From positions 62,001-126,000 of the forward strand of contig JABFRT010000027.1 of assembly GCA_013141015.1 (NCBI GenBank): a stretch of DNA of 64,000 nt. The letters run 5' to 3'. Of this stretch, positions 44,414 through 53,067 are shown one piece after another. The notes below the pieces were generated by a model. That model was not told the DNA's origin and did no database searches. It saw nothing but the letters and a program-made list of their open reading frames with translations. Position 1 is the first letter of the stretch; each line of letters starts with the position of its first letter. The translations under genes and the position numbers were made by a program. The DNA is from Hyphomicrobium sp. (GTDB lineage: Bacteria; Pseudomonadota; Alphaproteobacteria; Rhizobiales; Hyphomicrobiaceae).

Positions 44414-45565
44414 TTAAGACCGGCTCGACAATTTGAAGCCAGCGGCACGCGCTTCATCTTCACTGCAGAACCAGCGGTCACCTTTGACGGTGCGGACCTT
44501 GGCGCCTTCGTAACCATTCGACCACGGCATGGCGTAAGAGCGGTCGGTGGCGCGCACGGTGCCTTTGATGGGGCATCCTTCGGGGGCCGCGCGTTTCGCC
44601 TCCTGCCAGATCTGATCGCGCCATTCACTTGGCCGCACCGTTTCGCCCTGCCAGATGCCAAGTTTGGTTTCTTTCGCTTCCGATTCTGCCGAGCCATAGG
44701 TTGCGAGGAGTCCGGACGCGGCAAATACATGTCCATGGCGCACGAGCGCGTCAGCGACGTCAGTTCCGTCAATGGAGCATGCGGCGAGCACGACGCCGCT
44801 ATCGGTTTCACCAGATCGCGTGCAGGCAACAGACTTGCCGCGCACCATTTTTTCAAGCGCGGAACGCGCCGCTGCACTGCAGTTCCAGCGGCGGCCATTG
44901 CTCTTAAGGCACGGCTGCTTGGCTTCCGGAACTTCGATGCCCGTAAGCCGCACAAGCTGACCATCAATGCGCAGCAGATCGCCTTTGATGGCCGTTGCGC
45001 GTCCGGAAAGGGCATTTGACGTGCCGGAGGAGACCAAGGCAACGGCCGCACCGCGCGGCACACTGGCGATATCTGACTCACCGCGCAGCATCGGACCACC
45101 GAGCACAATCAATCCCAGCACCAGCGCGCCGCCGCCGAGTGTACTGGGACTGACCGGCATGCGAAAGCCGGTGTCCGGCAACATGCGGCGTGCGCGGTCA
45201 GCACCGCCTGAAAACACAGGCCGGGATGGCAGCGAAACCTGCAAGAGGGGCCGGCTTGGCATCCGGCCGGCGAGTGTGCTGGCAGCTTTCCGGGCGGCGT
45301 TCCATCCCGTTGCAGCAAGTGCCGACACCCCCCGCCATACGGTGCTGGCGGCGGCTTTGATCATTTCAGAAATATGGTGCGCCGCCGTTTCTACGCCAGC
45401 GCGGCCGGCGGCAACACCGCGATCCTTAGTGTCGATGACTTTGTTGACGGCGGCGACGCGCACGTCATCGATTTTGCGTTGACGGTCTGCGCGGCGGACA
45501 AGCACCGTCGTGCGCACGTATTCCCGCCATTCGAAGCCTTCGCTCCGTCTGCGCCAGCCGAACAT
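44414..45565 (-). CDS. Membrane-anchored SNase-like protein with C-terminal Cys-rich domain
   Basis: A 383-residue protein from ATG 45565 (MFGWRRRSEGFEWREYVR); the frame is open far upstream but that part is unlike any family. A basic N-terminal region leads to a membrane helix (about 164-185, LGGGALVLGLIVLGGPML). The nuclease-fold region (about 208-315) has LVRLTGIEVPEAKQPC, keeping the Arg and the P-E pair, but the YGRxLA segment reads DSGVVLAAC, so the Arg87 equivalent is lost. The C-terminus (CPIKGTV ... RWFCSEDEARAAG) is a small domain common in these alphaproteobacterial proteins. It lies upstream of cydAB on the same strand order but is transcriptionally separate. Confidence 0.75.
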   Translation of the reverse strand: MFGWRRRSEGFEWREYVRTTVLVRRADRQRKIDDVRVAAVNKVIDTKDRGVAAGRAGVETAAHHISEMIKAAASTVWRGVSALAATGWNAARKAASTLAGRMPSRPLLQVSLPSRPVFSGGADRARRMLPDTGFRMPVSPSTLGGGALVLGLIVLGGPMLRGESDIASVPRGAAVALVSSGTSNALSGRATAIKGDLLRIDGQLVRLTGIEVPEAKQPCLKSNGRRWNCSAAARSALEKMVRGKSVACTRSGETDSGVVLAACSIDGTDVADALVRHGHVFAASGLLATYGSAESEAKETKLGIWQGETVRPSEWRDQIWQEAKRAAPEGCPIKGTVRATDRSYAMPWSNGYEGAKVRTVKGDRWFCSEDEARAAGFKLSSRS

Positions 45566-45699
45566 GATGGCCTCCCGCCGCCAAACGCGATTCGTTATTT
45601 CGACCATAGTCGGCAGCAATGATGGCAGAGCTTGGGCCAAGCCATAATCTGGCCGCAGATGTCCACGTTTTCCCGTTACTGGGCGGAGTTGTACTCGGA

Positions 45700-46713
45700 C
45701 TAGTGATAGCCCTCGCCAACCCGCACTTTGCCGCGGAAGGTCCAGTAGACAAAGACCGTGTAGCCGAGGATGACCGGCAGCATCAGCAGCGTACCAACCA
45801 GCATGAACATTTGCGAGCTCGGCGCTGCCGCCGCGTCCCAAACGGTCAAGGTGTCCGGCACCAAATACGGCACGTTGGAAATGACCAAGCCGGTCAGTCC
45901 AAGCAAGAACAGGGCGATGGCCGACGCAAACGGCTGCAAGGGCTTTTCAAGTTCAAGACCGCGCCAACATTTCCAGGCGGCATACGCGGTCAGCAGCGGC
46001 ACGGGTGACAGCAGCAGCAGGTTGGGCCATGAGAACCACCGCTCGGCAATGCGCGGCAACCCGTAAGGCGTCCATAAGCTGACCACCGCCGTCGCGGCGA
46101 GCACCGCAAGAAGTGCTGCCTTGGCCTTGTCGCGAGCGAACGCTTCGAGTTCGCCATCGGTTTTGTAGATCAGCCACGTCGCCCCCAGTAGCGCATAGCC
46201 AGCGACGAGAGCGAAACCGCAAAACAGCGGGAACGGGGTCAGCCAATCAAGCGCGCCGCCGGCAAAGCGGCCCTCCTTGACGGTGATGCCCTGCAACAGC
46301 CCGCCGAGCACCACGCCCTGCGCGAACGCGGCGATAATCGAGCCCCACGAGAACGCTAAATCCCAGAACTGGTGCTTGGGCTTTGAGACCCAGCGGAACT
46401 CAAATGCGACGCCGCGGAAAACCAAGGCCAGCAGCATCACAATTACCGGCAGATAGAGGCCCGACATGATGATGCCGTAGGCCTTCGGAAACGCGACGAA
46501 CAATCCGCCGCCGCCCAGCACCAGCCACGTCTCGTTGCCATCCCAGAACGGCGCGACGGTGTTCATCATCACGTCGCGGCGCTCTTCCTGCGGGGCAAAC
46601 GGAAACAGAATGCCAAGCCCCAAATCGAAACCGTCGAGAATGACATAGAGCGTCACGGCAACCGCGAGGATCGCAGCCCACGCCAGCGGCAACCAATAGG
46701 CGACATTGTCCAT
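45700..46713 (-). CDS. cydB: Cytochrome bd-type quinol oxidase subunit II
   Basis: A 337-residue integral membrane subunit. ATG 46713 follows the cydA stop by 4 bases. Typical CydB/CioB blocks: YVILDGFDLGLGIL, RRDVMMNTVAPFWDGNETWLV (in parts), FPKAYGIIMSGLYLP and RGVAFEFRW. Together with CydA it forms a terminal oxidase that reduces oxygen with quinol. Short length fits the cyanide-insensitive (Cio) group. Confidence 0.93.
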   Translation of the reverse strand: MDNVAYWLPLAWAAILAVAVTLYVILDGFDLGLGILFPFAPQEERRDVMMNTVAPFWDGNETWLVLGGGGLFVAFPKAYGIIMSGLYLPVIVMLLALVFRGVAFEFRWVSKPKHQFWDLAFSWGSIIAAFAQGVVLGGLLQGITVKEGRFAGGALDWLTPFPLFCGFALVAGYALLGATWLIYKTDGELEAFARDKAKAALLAVLAATAVVSLWTPYGLPRIAERWFSWPNLLLLSPVPLLTAYAAWKCWRGLELEKPLQPFASAIALFLLGLTGLVISNVPYLVPDTLTVWDAAAAPSSQMFMLVGTLLMLPVILGYTVFVYWTFRGKVRVGEGYH

Positions 46714-46717
46714 CGTG

Positions 46718-48130
46718 CTACTCCGCCGGTCCAAGTGTTTTTTTGCCAAGCGCGTCGCGGGCTGCACCTTGCGCCGCCGACAATGGCCGCGATGGCAACG
46801 CATCAGGCGGCTCGGCTGATTTGCCTTGAGGGCCCTTTTCGATCAATTTGTTGATGTACAAAATGCCCATCGAAAACACGCTCGAATAGATCGCGATAAA
46901 TAAGATGAGACTGGTCAGAACCGCGCCGAACGTCACCGGTGAAACGGCGTCGCTGGTTTTGAGGATACCATAGACGAGGTACGGCTGACGGCCGGTTTCC
47001 GTCACCCACCATCCGGCCAGAATGGCGATGAAGCCAAGCGGCCAAGCGTAGCTCAGCGGGCGCAAATACCATCCCGTTTCAAACACGCGGCCGCGCGCCC
47101 ACAGGAACGCGCCGATGACGCCAATCGCGATCATTAAGACGCCGATGCCAACCATGATGCGGAATGCGAAGAAGACCGGCAGAACCGGCGGGCGTTCCTC
47201 CGGTTTGAAATCTTTCAGGCCTTTGAAAAGGCCGTTGAGATCATGGGTGATGATGAAGCTCGCCATGTTCGGAATGGCGATCTCAAAATGATTTTTCCCG
47301 GCCTTCTGATCGGGCCAAGCAAACAAAATCAAGTCCGCGGGCTTCGATCCGTCCCAGTGGGCTTCTATCGCCGCGACTTTTACGGGTTGATGGATCGCGG
47401 TGTTCAGGCCGTGGGCATCGCCGATCACCAATTGCAGCGGCGCCAGCACGGCGACCATGCCAAGGCCCATACGGACCATTGTTTTGGCTTCATCAATGAA
47501 GCGGTTTTGCATCAGATATCGCGCGCCGACCGACAGCACCACCAGCGACGTCGTCAGATAGGCCGCCGTGAACATATGGGCGAACCGGTATGGGAAGCTC
47601 GGGTTGAACATAATCGCCAGCCAATCAACTGGATAGGCGATGCCGTCCTTCATTTCATGGCCCGCCGGCGTCTGCATCCAACTGTTGGCCGATAAAATCC
47701 AGAACGCCGACATCGATGTTCCGATCGCCACCAGCACAGCTGCCGTGACGTGCAGGTTTGGTGAGACCCGCTGCCACCCAAATAGCATGATGCCGAGGAA
47801 GGTTGCTTCGAGGAAAAACGCGGTCAGAACTTCATAACCGATCAGCGGTCCGACGACATTGCCAGCGACTTCGGAAAAGCGGCTCCAGTTGGTGCCGAAC
47901 TGGTAGGAGAGCACGATGCCCGAGACGACGCCCATCGCGAACGAGACCGCGAAAATTTTGGTCCAATAGCGGGCGAGGCGATGGAATTTCTCTTCCCCCG
48001 TCATCCGCCAGCGCACCAACAGCGTGGCGATGAAGGCTGCCAAGCCGATCGTGAAACTTGGGAAGATGATGTGGAATGCCACGGTGAAGGCAAACTGCAT
48101 GCGTGCCAACACGACGGCGTCAATGTCCAT
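46718..48130 (-). CDS. cydA: Cytochrome bd-type quinol oxidase subunit I
   Basis: A 470-residue subunit with the haem-binding N-terminus LARMQFAFTVAFHIIFPSF (His ligand), ANSWMQTPAGHEM, and WVTETGRQPYLVYG (family GRQPW with Tyr in place of Trp). It is about 50 residues shorter than E. coli CydA, consistent with the short Q-loop Cio type. ATG 48130 is preferred over the frame opening 7 codons earlier. No cydX or cydDC is nearby. Confidence 0.93.
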   Translation of the reverse strand: MDIDAVVLARMQFAFTVAFHIIFPSFTIGLAAFIATLLVRWRMTGEEKFHRLARYWTKIFAVSFAMGVVSGIVLSYQFGTNWSRFSEVAGNVVGPLIGYEVLTAFFLEATFLGIMLFGWQRVSPNLHVTAAVLVAIGTSMSAFWILSANSWMQTPAGHEMKDGIAYPVDWLAIMFNPSFPYRFAHMFTAAYLTTSLVVLSVGARYLMQNRFIDEAKTMVRMGLGMVAVLAPLQLVIGDAHGLNTAIHQPVKVAAIEAHWDGSKPADLILFAWPDQKAGKNHFEIAIPNMASFIITHDLNGLFKGLKDFKPEERPPVLPVFFAFRIMVGIGVLMIAIGVIGAFLWARGRVFETGWYLRPLSYAWPLGFIAILAGWWVTETGRQPYLVYGILKTSDAVSPVTFGAVLTSLILFIAIYSSVFSMGILYINKLIEKGPQGKSAEPPDALPSRPLSAAQGAARDALGKKTLGPAE

Positions 48131-48212
48131 AGTGGCGATCTCCGGCCTCAACGAAGGGCAGGGCCGATCATGGACTGATCTTTGTCAGCAGTCGAGCGAG
48201 CTCTACCGGGCT

Positions 48213-50477
48213 TTAATCGCGCCGTGCGAGCAGCGGTTCGGGCATTGGCCACAGGCGGACAATACCATCAAGCCCGCCGGTGAGCAGTGATTGCCCGTCG
48301 TTGCTGAAGGCAACCGTTTTGGCCCCGGGGCCGAGGTCTTTGAGCGCACCAAACACTCGTGCCCGCTTCAATCCGCGTACCCGCACCGAGCCATCCTCTG
48401 CGGCGGATGCGATCACGTCTCCGTTTGCTGAAAAAGCAATCGACGTCACGCGCGCGTTGTGGCCGTTGAGTGTGCGAAGGGCCCGGCCGGTCGAGGCTGA
48501 CCACAGTTTGATCGCGCCGTCGCTGCTGCCGGCGGCCAGGGTCGTGCCGTCGGGTGCAAAGCCGAGCGTTGAGATCGCGCCATGGTGGCCGCGCAACGTG
48601 CGCCGCATGCCGCGCGTGCTGATCGTCCACAATTTGACGGTGCTGTCGGCGCTGCCCGACGCCAACCAACGTCCAGCCGGATCCGAGGCAAGTGCCTGGA
48701 CGGCGGATGCGTGGCCTTGCAGCAGCGAGTCGGGCGCGGTCAGCGTTCCGGTTTCCCACATTGCAACGGTGGCGTCCTGACCCGAAGACGCAATCAGATC
48801 CTCTGATCCTGCAAAGACGGCTGCCCACGCGCTGGCGTCGCTGCGTTTGAACGCATAGAGGCGGCTGCGGCTGTCGAGATCGTAGACGGCGATGCTGCCA
48901 TCGGCGTGTGCCGTCACAGCGCGATTGTTGCGGACATTGAGCGAGGTTGCTGTGCCGCCTTCAAGTGGAATGGACCCTTGCAGGGTGCGCGTTCCGGCGT
49001 TCCAGATTTTAAGTGCGCGATCACTGCCGGCAGTGACGATCAGCCGGCCATCACCGCTGAATGCAAGCGCATCTACGGCGCCGTCGTGGGCACGGAATTC
49101 AGAATTCTGCGCGATGCTGCGTTCAGCAGGACCAGCCGTAATCGCGCCGGTGGTGATGCCGCTTGGCAGCGGATGGACAAGGCGAGGAATCTGATCCTGA
49201 AAGATGAATGCGGCGCTCGCAATGGTGATCGCCAGGATAACCTTGGTTTTAAGTTCGCGAGACAGCGAGCGCGTGCGTGACACCGATGGCGCCGGCCGCG
49301 CACGCTTTTTGCTCGAGGATACGCGCCCCGGCAGGGCGGCGGGCAGCTGGGCAATAGGCGCTGCAACACCAGCTGGGGGCACTTTTGCAGCCGCTTTCGG
49401 CGTTACAGCCACGGCTGGCGATTTCAAGCCATCGACAAAATCGAGCAACCCGCCTTTGGGGCCGGGCGCATCGGGCGGTGGCGGCACAGGGGCGTTGACG
49501 GCGGCGGGCGCCACAGCCGCTTTGCGCTTGGTCTCTGCGCTTTTCTTGACTTCGGTGCGTTCGCGCAGACGGGCAATCACGCCCGGCTTTTCCGGTGCCG
49601 GTGCCAGCAGTGCGCCACGCCACTGTGCGACAGATTGCGGCCGGTCGCCGATCTTCAGCGACAAGCCCTTCTGTATCGCGTCGAGAAACGTTGTCCGGTA
49701 CGAGCTGAGCGCCGCGTCATGCGCAGTGATCATCTCGTCTTTCAACATGCGCGATGGCGAATCCGGCGGACGCTTGCCGGTCACCGCATGGTAGAGCGTG
49801 GCGGCCAGCGCATAGATGTCTGTCCACGGTCCCTGCTGCTTGCTGGTTTCGGCATACTGTTCATAGGGGCTGTAGCCGGGCTTCACCAGCGCCGAGACGG
49901 TCTTGGTTTTGGAGTGAGCCGCGATATCGCTGCGCGCCGCACCGAAATCGATCAGTACAGGGTCGCCTGCATCGCGGATGATGATATTGTCGGGCGCGAT
50001 ATCGCGATGCAGGAAATCAGCCTTGTGAATAGTCTGCAGCGCATCGAGCAGCGGGGCGATAATTGCGTCGAGTTCTTTTTGCCGTGGCGCGCGATTGAGG
50101 CCCTTCAGCCAAGACTTGAGGCTTTTGCCTTCCTCGAAATGCAGCACCATGTAGGCGGTGTTGTTGGCGCGGAAGGTCCGGTACACGCGCACGATATTGC
50201 TATGATTGAATTTGGCCAGCGTTTGGGCTTCTTCGATGAAGCGTTCGAGCCCCCAGGTATAGTCGCCGGAGCAATTCTCCGATTTCGGCGTCGCAGACCC
50301 GTTTGGATCGCGCGCTGCAAAATCGGCCGGAAAATACTCTTTAATGCTCACCTTGCGTGAAAGGGCCATTTCGTCGGCAAGATACGTTACGCCGAACCCG
50401 CCCGCGCCAAGCACGCGGTTGATCCTGTAGTCACCTGCCAGCTCTGTGCCACCCGGAAGGGCGATCAGATGTGTCAT
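48213..50477 (-). CDS. Membrane Ser/Thr protein kinase with WD40 beta-propeller
   Basis: A 754-residue protein. Kinase domain about 16-290: glycine loop LGAGGFGVTY, catalytic-lysine segment VSIKEYFP, HRDIAPDN catalytic loop and IDFGAAR (DFG). A Pro/Ala/Lys linker leads to a membrane helix (about 408-428, VILAITIASAAFIFQ), and then about seven WD40 blades from residue 455 to the end, for example GHHGAISTLGFAPDGTTLAAGSSDGAIKLW. The propeller is expected outside the cytoplasm. It is divergent from the FHA-FHA-PP2C genes 291 bases away, suggesting one phospho-signalling module. It lies 82 bases upstream of cydA on the same strand. Confidence 0.88.
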   Translation of the reverse strand: MTHLIALPGGTELAGDYRINRVLGAGGFGVTYLADEMALSRKVSIKEYFPADFAARDPNGSATPKSENCSGDYTWGLERFIEEAQTLAKFNHSNIVRVYRTFRANNTAYMVLHFEEGKSLKSWLKGLNRAPRQKELDAIIAPLLDALQTIHKADFLHRDIAPDNIIIRDAGDPVLIDFGAARSDIAAHSKTKTVSALVKPGYSPYEQYAETSKQQGPWTDIYALAATLYHAVTGKRPPDSPSRMLKDEMITAHDAALSSYRTTFLDAIQKGLSLKIGDRPQSVAQWRGALLAPAPEKPGVIARLRERTEVKKSAETKRKAAVAPAAVNAPVPPPPDAPGPKGGLLDFVDGLKSPAVAVTPKAAAKVPPAGVAAPIAQLPAALPGRVSSSKKRARPAPSVSRTRSLSRELKTKVILAITIASAAFIFQDQIPRLVHPLPSGITTGAITAGPAERSIAQNSEFRAHDGAVDALAFSGDGRLIVTAGSDRALKIWNAGTRTLQGSIPLEGGTATSLNVRNNRAVTAHADGSIAVYDLDSRSRLYAFKRSDASAWAAVFAGSEDLIASSGQDATVAMWETGTLTAPDSLLQGHASAVQALASDPAGRWLASGSADSTVKLWTISTRGMRRTLRGHHGAISTLGFAPDGTTLAAGSSDGAIKLWSASTGRALRTLNGHNARVTSIAFSANGDVIASAAEDGSVRVRGLKRARVFGALKDLGPGAKTVAFSNDGQSLLTGGLDGIVRLWPMPEPLLARRD

Positions 50478-50768
50478 GGTCCCCAGCTCTGCATGATGCA
50501 GTCGGCCTGCCTCATTCTGCTCGTGACGGGCGCAATGCCGAATGCGCCCCGTGCCGCCTCAACTCGAAAATCGTTTTCACTGCTTTGCACCTTTGGCGCA
50601 AGAATGTGGCGCGCAAAAGAGCGATGAACCGTGGATGAACAAATCCTCTTGGTGTCGCTTTCCGGCCATTTTGCCGCCGCCAACTTAGATGCAAATCCTT
50701 GGTACGGCGATTTGCCGGGCGTTTTAGCGGGAACGCCGGAGCCAACAGACTCTCAAGGGATGGTTCTC

Positions 50769-51404
50769 ATGTTGATGCAACGTACCGCTGCTGCCGTCAC
50801 TGTGTGTGGCGCACTCGCCGCGAGCCAGATCTTTTCAAGTCCTGTCTCAGCCTTTGAAGCGGCCGATATCTCAGATGCGTTTCAAAGCGTCAGCAATGCC
50901 GCTGAAGCGCTGATCGCCAATGGTTACAAAACCGCGCCAGCCTTGATGCTCGGCTTGATGCTGCTGGCGGTTGTTCCGTTGATTGCCGTTATGTCGCCTG
51001 TGGTATCGGGGCTCAACAGAGCTCCGGATGCAACGCGCCGGTATGCGGGCCCTGCGCGCGGGGATGCGAAACTTTTGATCAGAGGCGCGATATCGAACAA
51101 GCCCGCACGCGCGTTTGTCGAAATCGTCGGCGCCGCTGATACGCACTTCACAATTCTGCGCGACATGCTGAGAATTGGCCGGGAAGACGACAACGACATC
51201 TGCATCACCAGTGCATCAGTGCATCGCTATCACGCTGCCATTCATCGCGAACAGCATGATGAGTGGCATATCACCGATCTTTCCGGAAATTGCGGCAACG
51301 GCATACGTGTCAACGGCCAGCGCTGCACGGACGCGCTTTTGCGTGACGGCGACGTGATTGAGCTTGGGCCGGGACGGCTGCGCTTCCGTGCCGGACTGAT
51401 CTAA
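50769..51404 (+). CDS. Membrane FHA domain protein
   Basis: A 211-residue protein. ATG 50769 is chosen because AAGGGA ends 9 bases upstream (ATG 50760 overlaps it). An N-terminal signal or membrane helix (TAAAVTVCGALAASQIF) and a second helix (PALMLGLMLLAVVPLIAVM) precede a cytoplasmic-type FHA domain (about 125-211): LRIGREDDNDICI, SVHRYHAAIHRE and GNGIRVNG keep the Gly-Arg, Ser, His and Asn positions used to bind phosphothreonine. Likely partner of the divergent kinase. Confidence 0.82.
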   Translation: MLMQRTAAAVTVCGALAASQIFSSPVSAFEAADISDAFQSVSNAAEALIANGYKTAPALMLGLMLLAVVPLIAVMSPVVSGLNRAPDATRRYAGPARGDAKLLIRGAISNKPARAFVEIVGAADTHFTILRDMLRIGREDDNDICITSASVHRYHAAIHREQHDEWHITDLSGNCGNGIRVNGQRCTDALLRDGDVIELGPGRLRFRAGLI

Positions 51405-51447
51405 CAACGGCACATTGGTCTTATAAATCAAACAGGAGACTGCGGAA

Positions 51448-52263
51448 ATGATCGAAGAGCGGGGCGACAAAGCTTTGGGTGATGATGCAAAGGTGCACAA
51501 GGCAGGCGGCTTTCTTGGATCCTTAAAAGATGCGCTGCTTGCAGCGGGGCGCGATGAGATGCCGTCGTCGCCGGCACGCATGGCAGCACAATCGATAGCC
51601 GTGCAAGTGATCAAGCCTGCGGCCGCAAAGCCCGCGGCAGCCGTTTCCGCCGCGGCCACTGGTGAGGTAAATGCTGCCGCGCCTGCAGCCCTCAGTCCAA
51701 GTGCCGAGGAAGCGGCGCGGCTTGCGCGCACAGCGCCAGTCATGCGGGCCGCAGAAAAAGCGCCGCCGCCAATCCCTGATCGCGACAGCGTTCCGACAAC
51801 GCGGGTGGTGCGCGGCGAAACGCCGAAAGCGCTGCAACCGGCGGCGCCTGACCGCACCCAACTGGTGCGCGGAAAGAAGGCCATCGAACGAGGTGCCTTT
51901 GCGCAAGATCCGGTGGTTGGGTTTCTGGTCGTGGTTGGCGGTCCCGGTCTTGGCGCGTTCCGTCCCGTTTTCGAAGGCAACAACACGATCGGCAGGACCA
52001 GCGCCAACCGTGTGCCGCTCGATTTCGGCGATGAAGCGATCTCAGCCGAGGCGCAGGCGTATATCCGCTATGATTCCAATGATCGGTCGTTCCTGTTCGT
52101 GCCAAACCTTGCTAAGACCAACGTGGTCTCCGTGAACGATAAGCGGCCAACGGGTGCGGTTGAGTTGAAACCGATGGACGTGATCACACTCGGGCGCACG
52201 CAAGTGGCGTTCGTGGCGTTCTGTGGAACTGAATTCGATTGGTCCGAGATTGCTGAAGCCTGA
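51448..52263 (+). CDS. FHA-like domain protein with Ala/Pro-rich N-terminus
   Basis: A 271-residue protein. Residues 1-150 are Ala/Pro/Lys-rich and probably disordered, with Thr-containing patches (PTTRVVRGETPKA, PDRTQLVRG) that could be kinase targets. The C-terminal FHA-like fold (about 155-265) has NTIGRTSANRVPLDFGD, but the phosphopeptide-binding SRxH position reads SAEAQA. It starts 43 bases after the FHA membrane gene and ends 5 bases before the phosphatase start. Possible scaffold in the module. Confidence 0.72.
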   Translation: MIEERGDKALGDDAKVHKAGGFLGSLKDALLAAGRDEMPSSPARMAAQSIAVQVIKPAAAKPAAAVSAAATGEVNAAAPAALSPSAEEAARLARTAPVMRAAEKAPPPIPDRDSVPTTRVVRGETPKALQPAAPDRTQLVRGKKAIERGAFAQDPVVGFLVVVGGPGLGAFRPVFEGNNTIGRTSANRVPLDFGDEAISAEAQAYIRYDSNDRSFLFVPNLAKTNVVSVNDKRPTGAVELKPMDVITLGRTQVAFVAFCGTEFDWSEIAEA

Positions 52264-52268
52264 AATTG

Positions 52269-53054
52269 ATGATCCGTTTCGAGTGTGCGGTTGCCGCAAC
52301 GCGCGGTGCGCGCGACTATCAGGAAGATACCGCTGCCTTCTGGCCAGGCGGCGATGATCCGTTTGCCGTGCCGGCTGGTGTGGACGCTGCCGGCGGTATC
52401 GGCTTTGCGGTGCTTGCAGACGGCATGGGCGGGCACACCGGCGGCGCCTTGGCCAGCCGGATCGTGTGCGAACATTTTCTCAAATCGGCGGCGGAGCATG
52501 AAGCGCCGCTGCGCGAGCGGTTGCTGAAATCGCTTGAAGCGGCCAATGCCGCGTTGGCGGCGAAGGTCGAAGATAGCCCGCTGATGGCTGGTATGGGGTC
52601 AACGCTGATCGGCACATCCTTCAGCGGCGAAGGCGTGTCTTGGGTCAGCGTCGGCGATAGTCCGCTCTACTTCTACCGGCGCGGTGAGGTGGCCCAGCTG
52701 AATGAAGATCATTCCCTTGCGCCAGAACTTGATCGCTTGGTGGCGGACGGAAAGCTGACGGCGGAAGAGGCGCGCCGCGATTCGCGCCGTCACATGTTGC
52801 GTTCAGCCGTCACCGGCGAAGAGATCGATATGATCGATCTGCCGGTCTCGCCGGTCGCGTTGGAGCCGGGTGACTATGTGATCCTTGCCAGCGACGGCGT
52901 GGTGACGCTTGAAGTGGCGGAAATTGCGCGCATCATCCAAGGCTACGCAACTGACGGCGCAACCGCCGTTGCCAAAGCGCTCATTCGCGCGGTCGATGCC
53001 GTGCGCGAGCCGCACCAAGACAACGCCACCGTGCTCGTTGTCAGGGTGGCGTGA
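52269..53054 (+). CDS. PP2C-type protein phosphatase
   Basis: A 261-residue PPM phosphatase, ATG 52269 (TTG 52266 adds one residue). Family motifs in order: RGARDYQEDTAAF, LADGMGGHTGG (metal-binding Asp-Gly), MGSTLIG, VSVGDSPLYFYR, HMLRSAVTG, VILASDGV and QDNATVLVV (second metal Asp). Expected to remove phosphate from Ser/Thr of targets of the divergent kinase. Last gene of the FHA-FHA-PP2C operon. Confidence 0.9.
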   Translation: MIRFECAVAATRGARDYQEDTAAFWPGGDDPFAVPAGVDAAGGIGFAVLADGMGGHTGGALASRIVCEHFLKSAAEHEAPLRERLLKSLEAANAALAAKVEDSPLMAGMGSTLIGTSFSGEGVSWVSVGDSPLYFYRRGEVAQLNEDHSLAPELDRLVADGKLTAEEARRDSRRHMLRSAVTGEEIDMIDLPVSPVALEPGDYVILASDGVVTLEVAEIARIIQGYATDGATAVAKALIRAVDAVREPHQDNATVLVVRVA

Positions 53055-53067
53055 TCGCCGCGGCGGT

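Noticed and set aside
50580-50620. Sigma54-like GG/GC spacing upstream of the FHA genes
   Set aside because: Only the dinucleotides fit; the rest of the consensus is missing.
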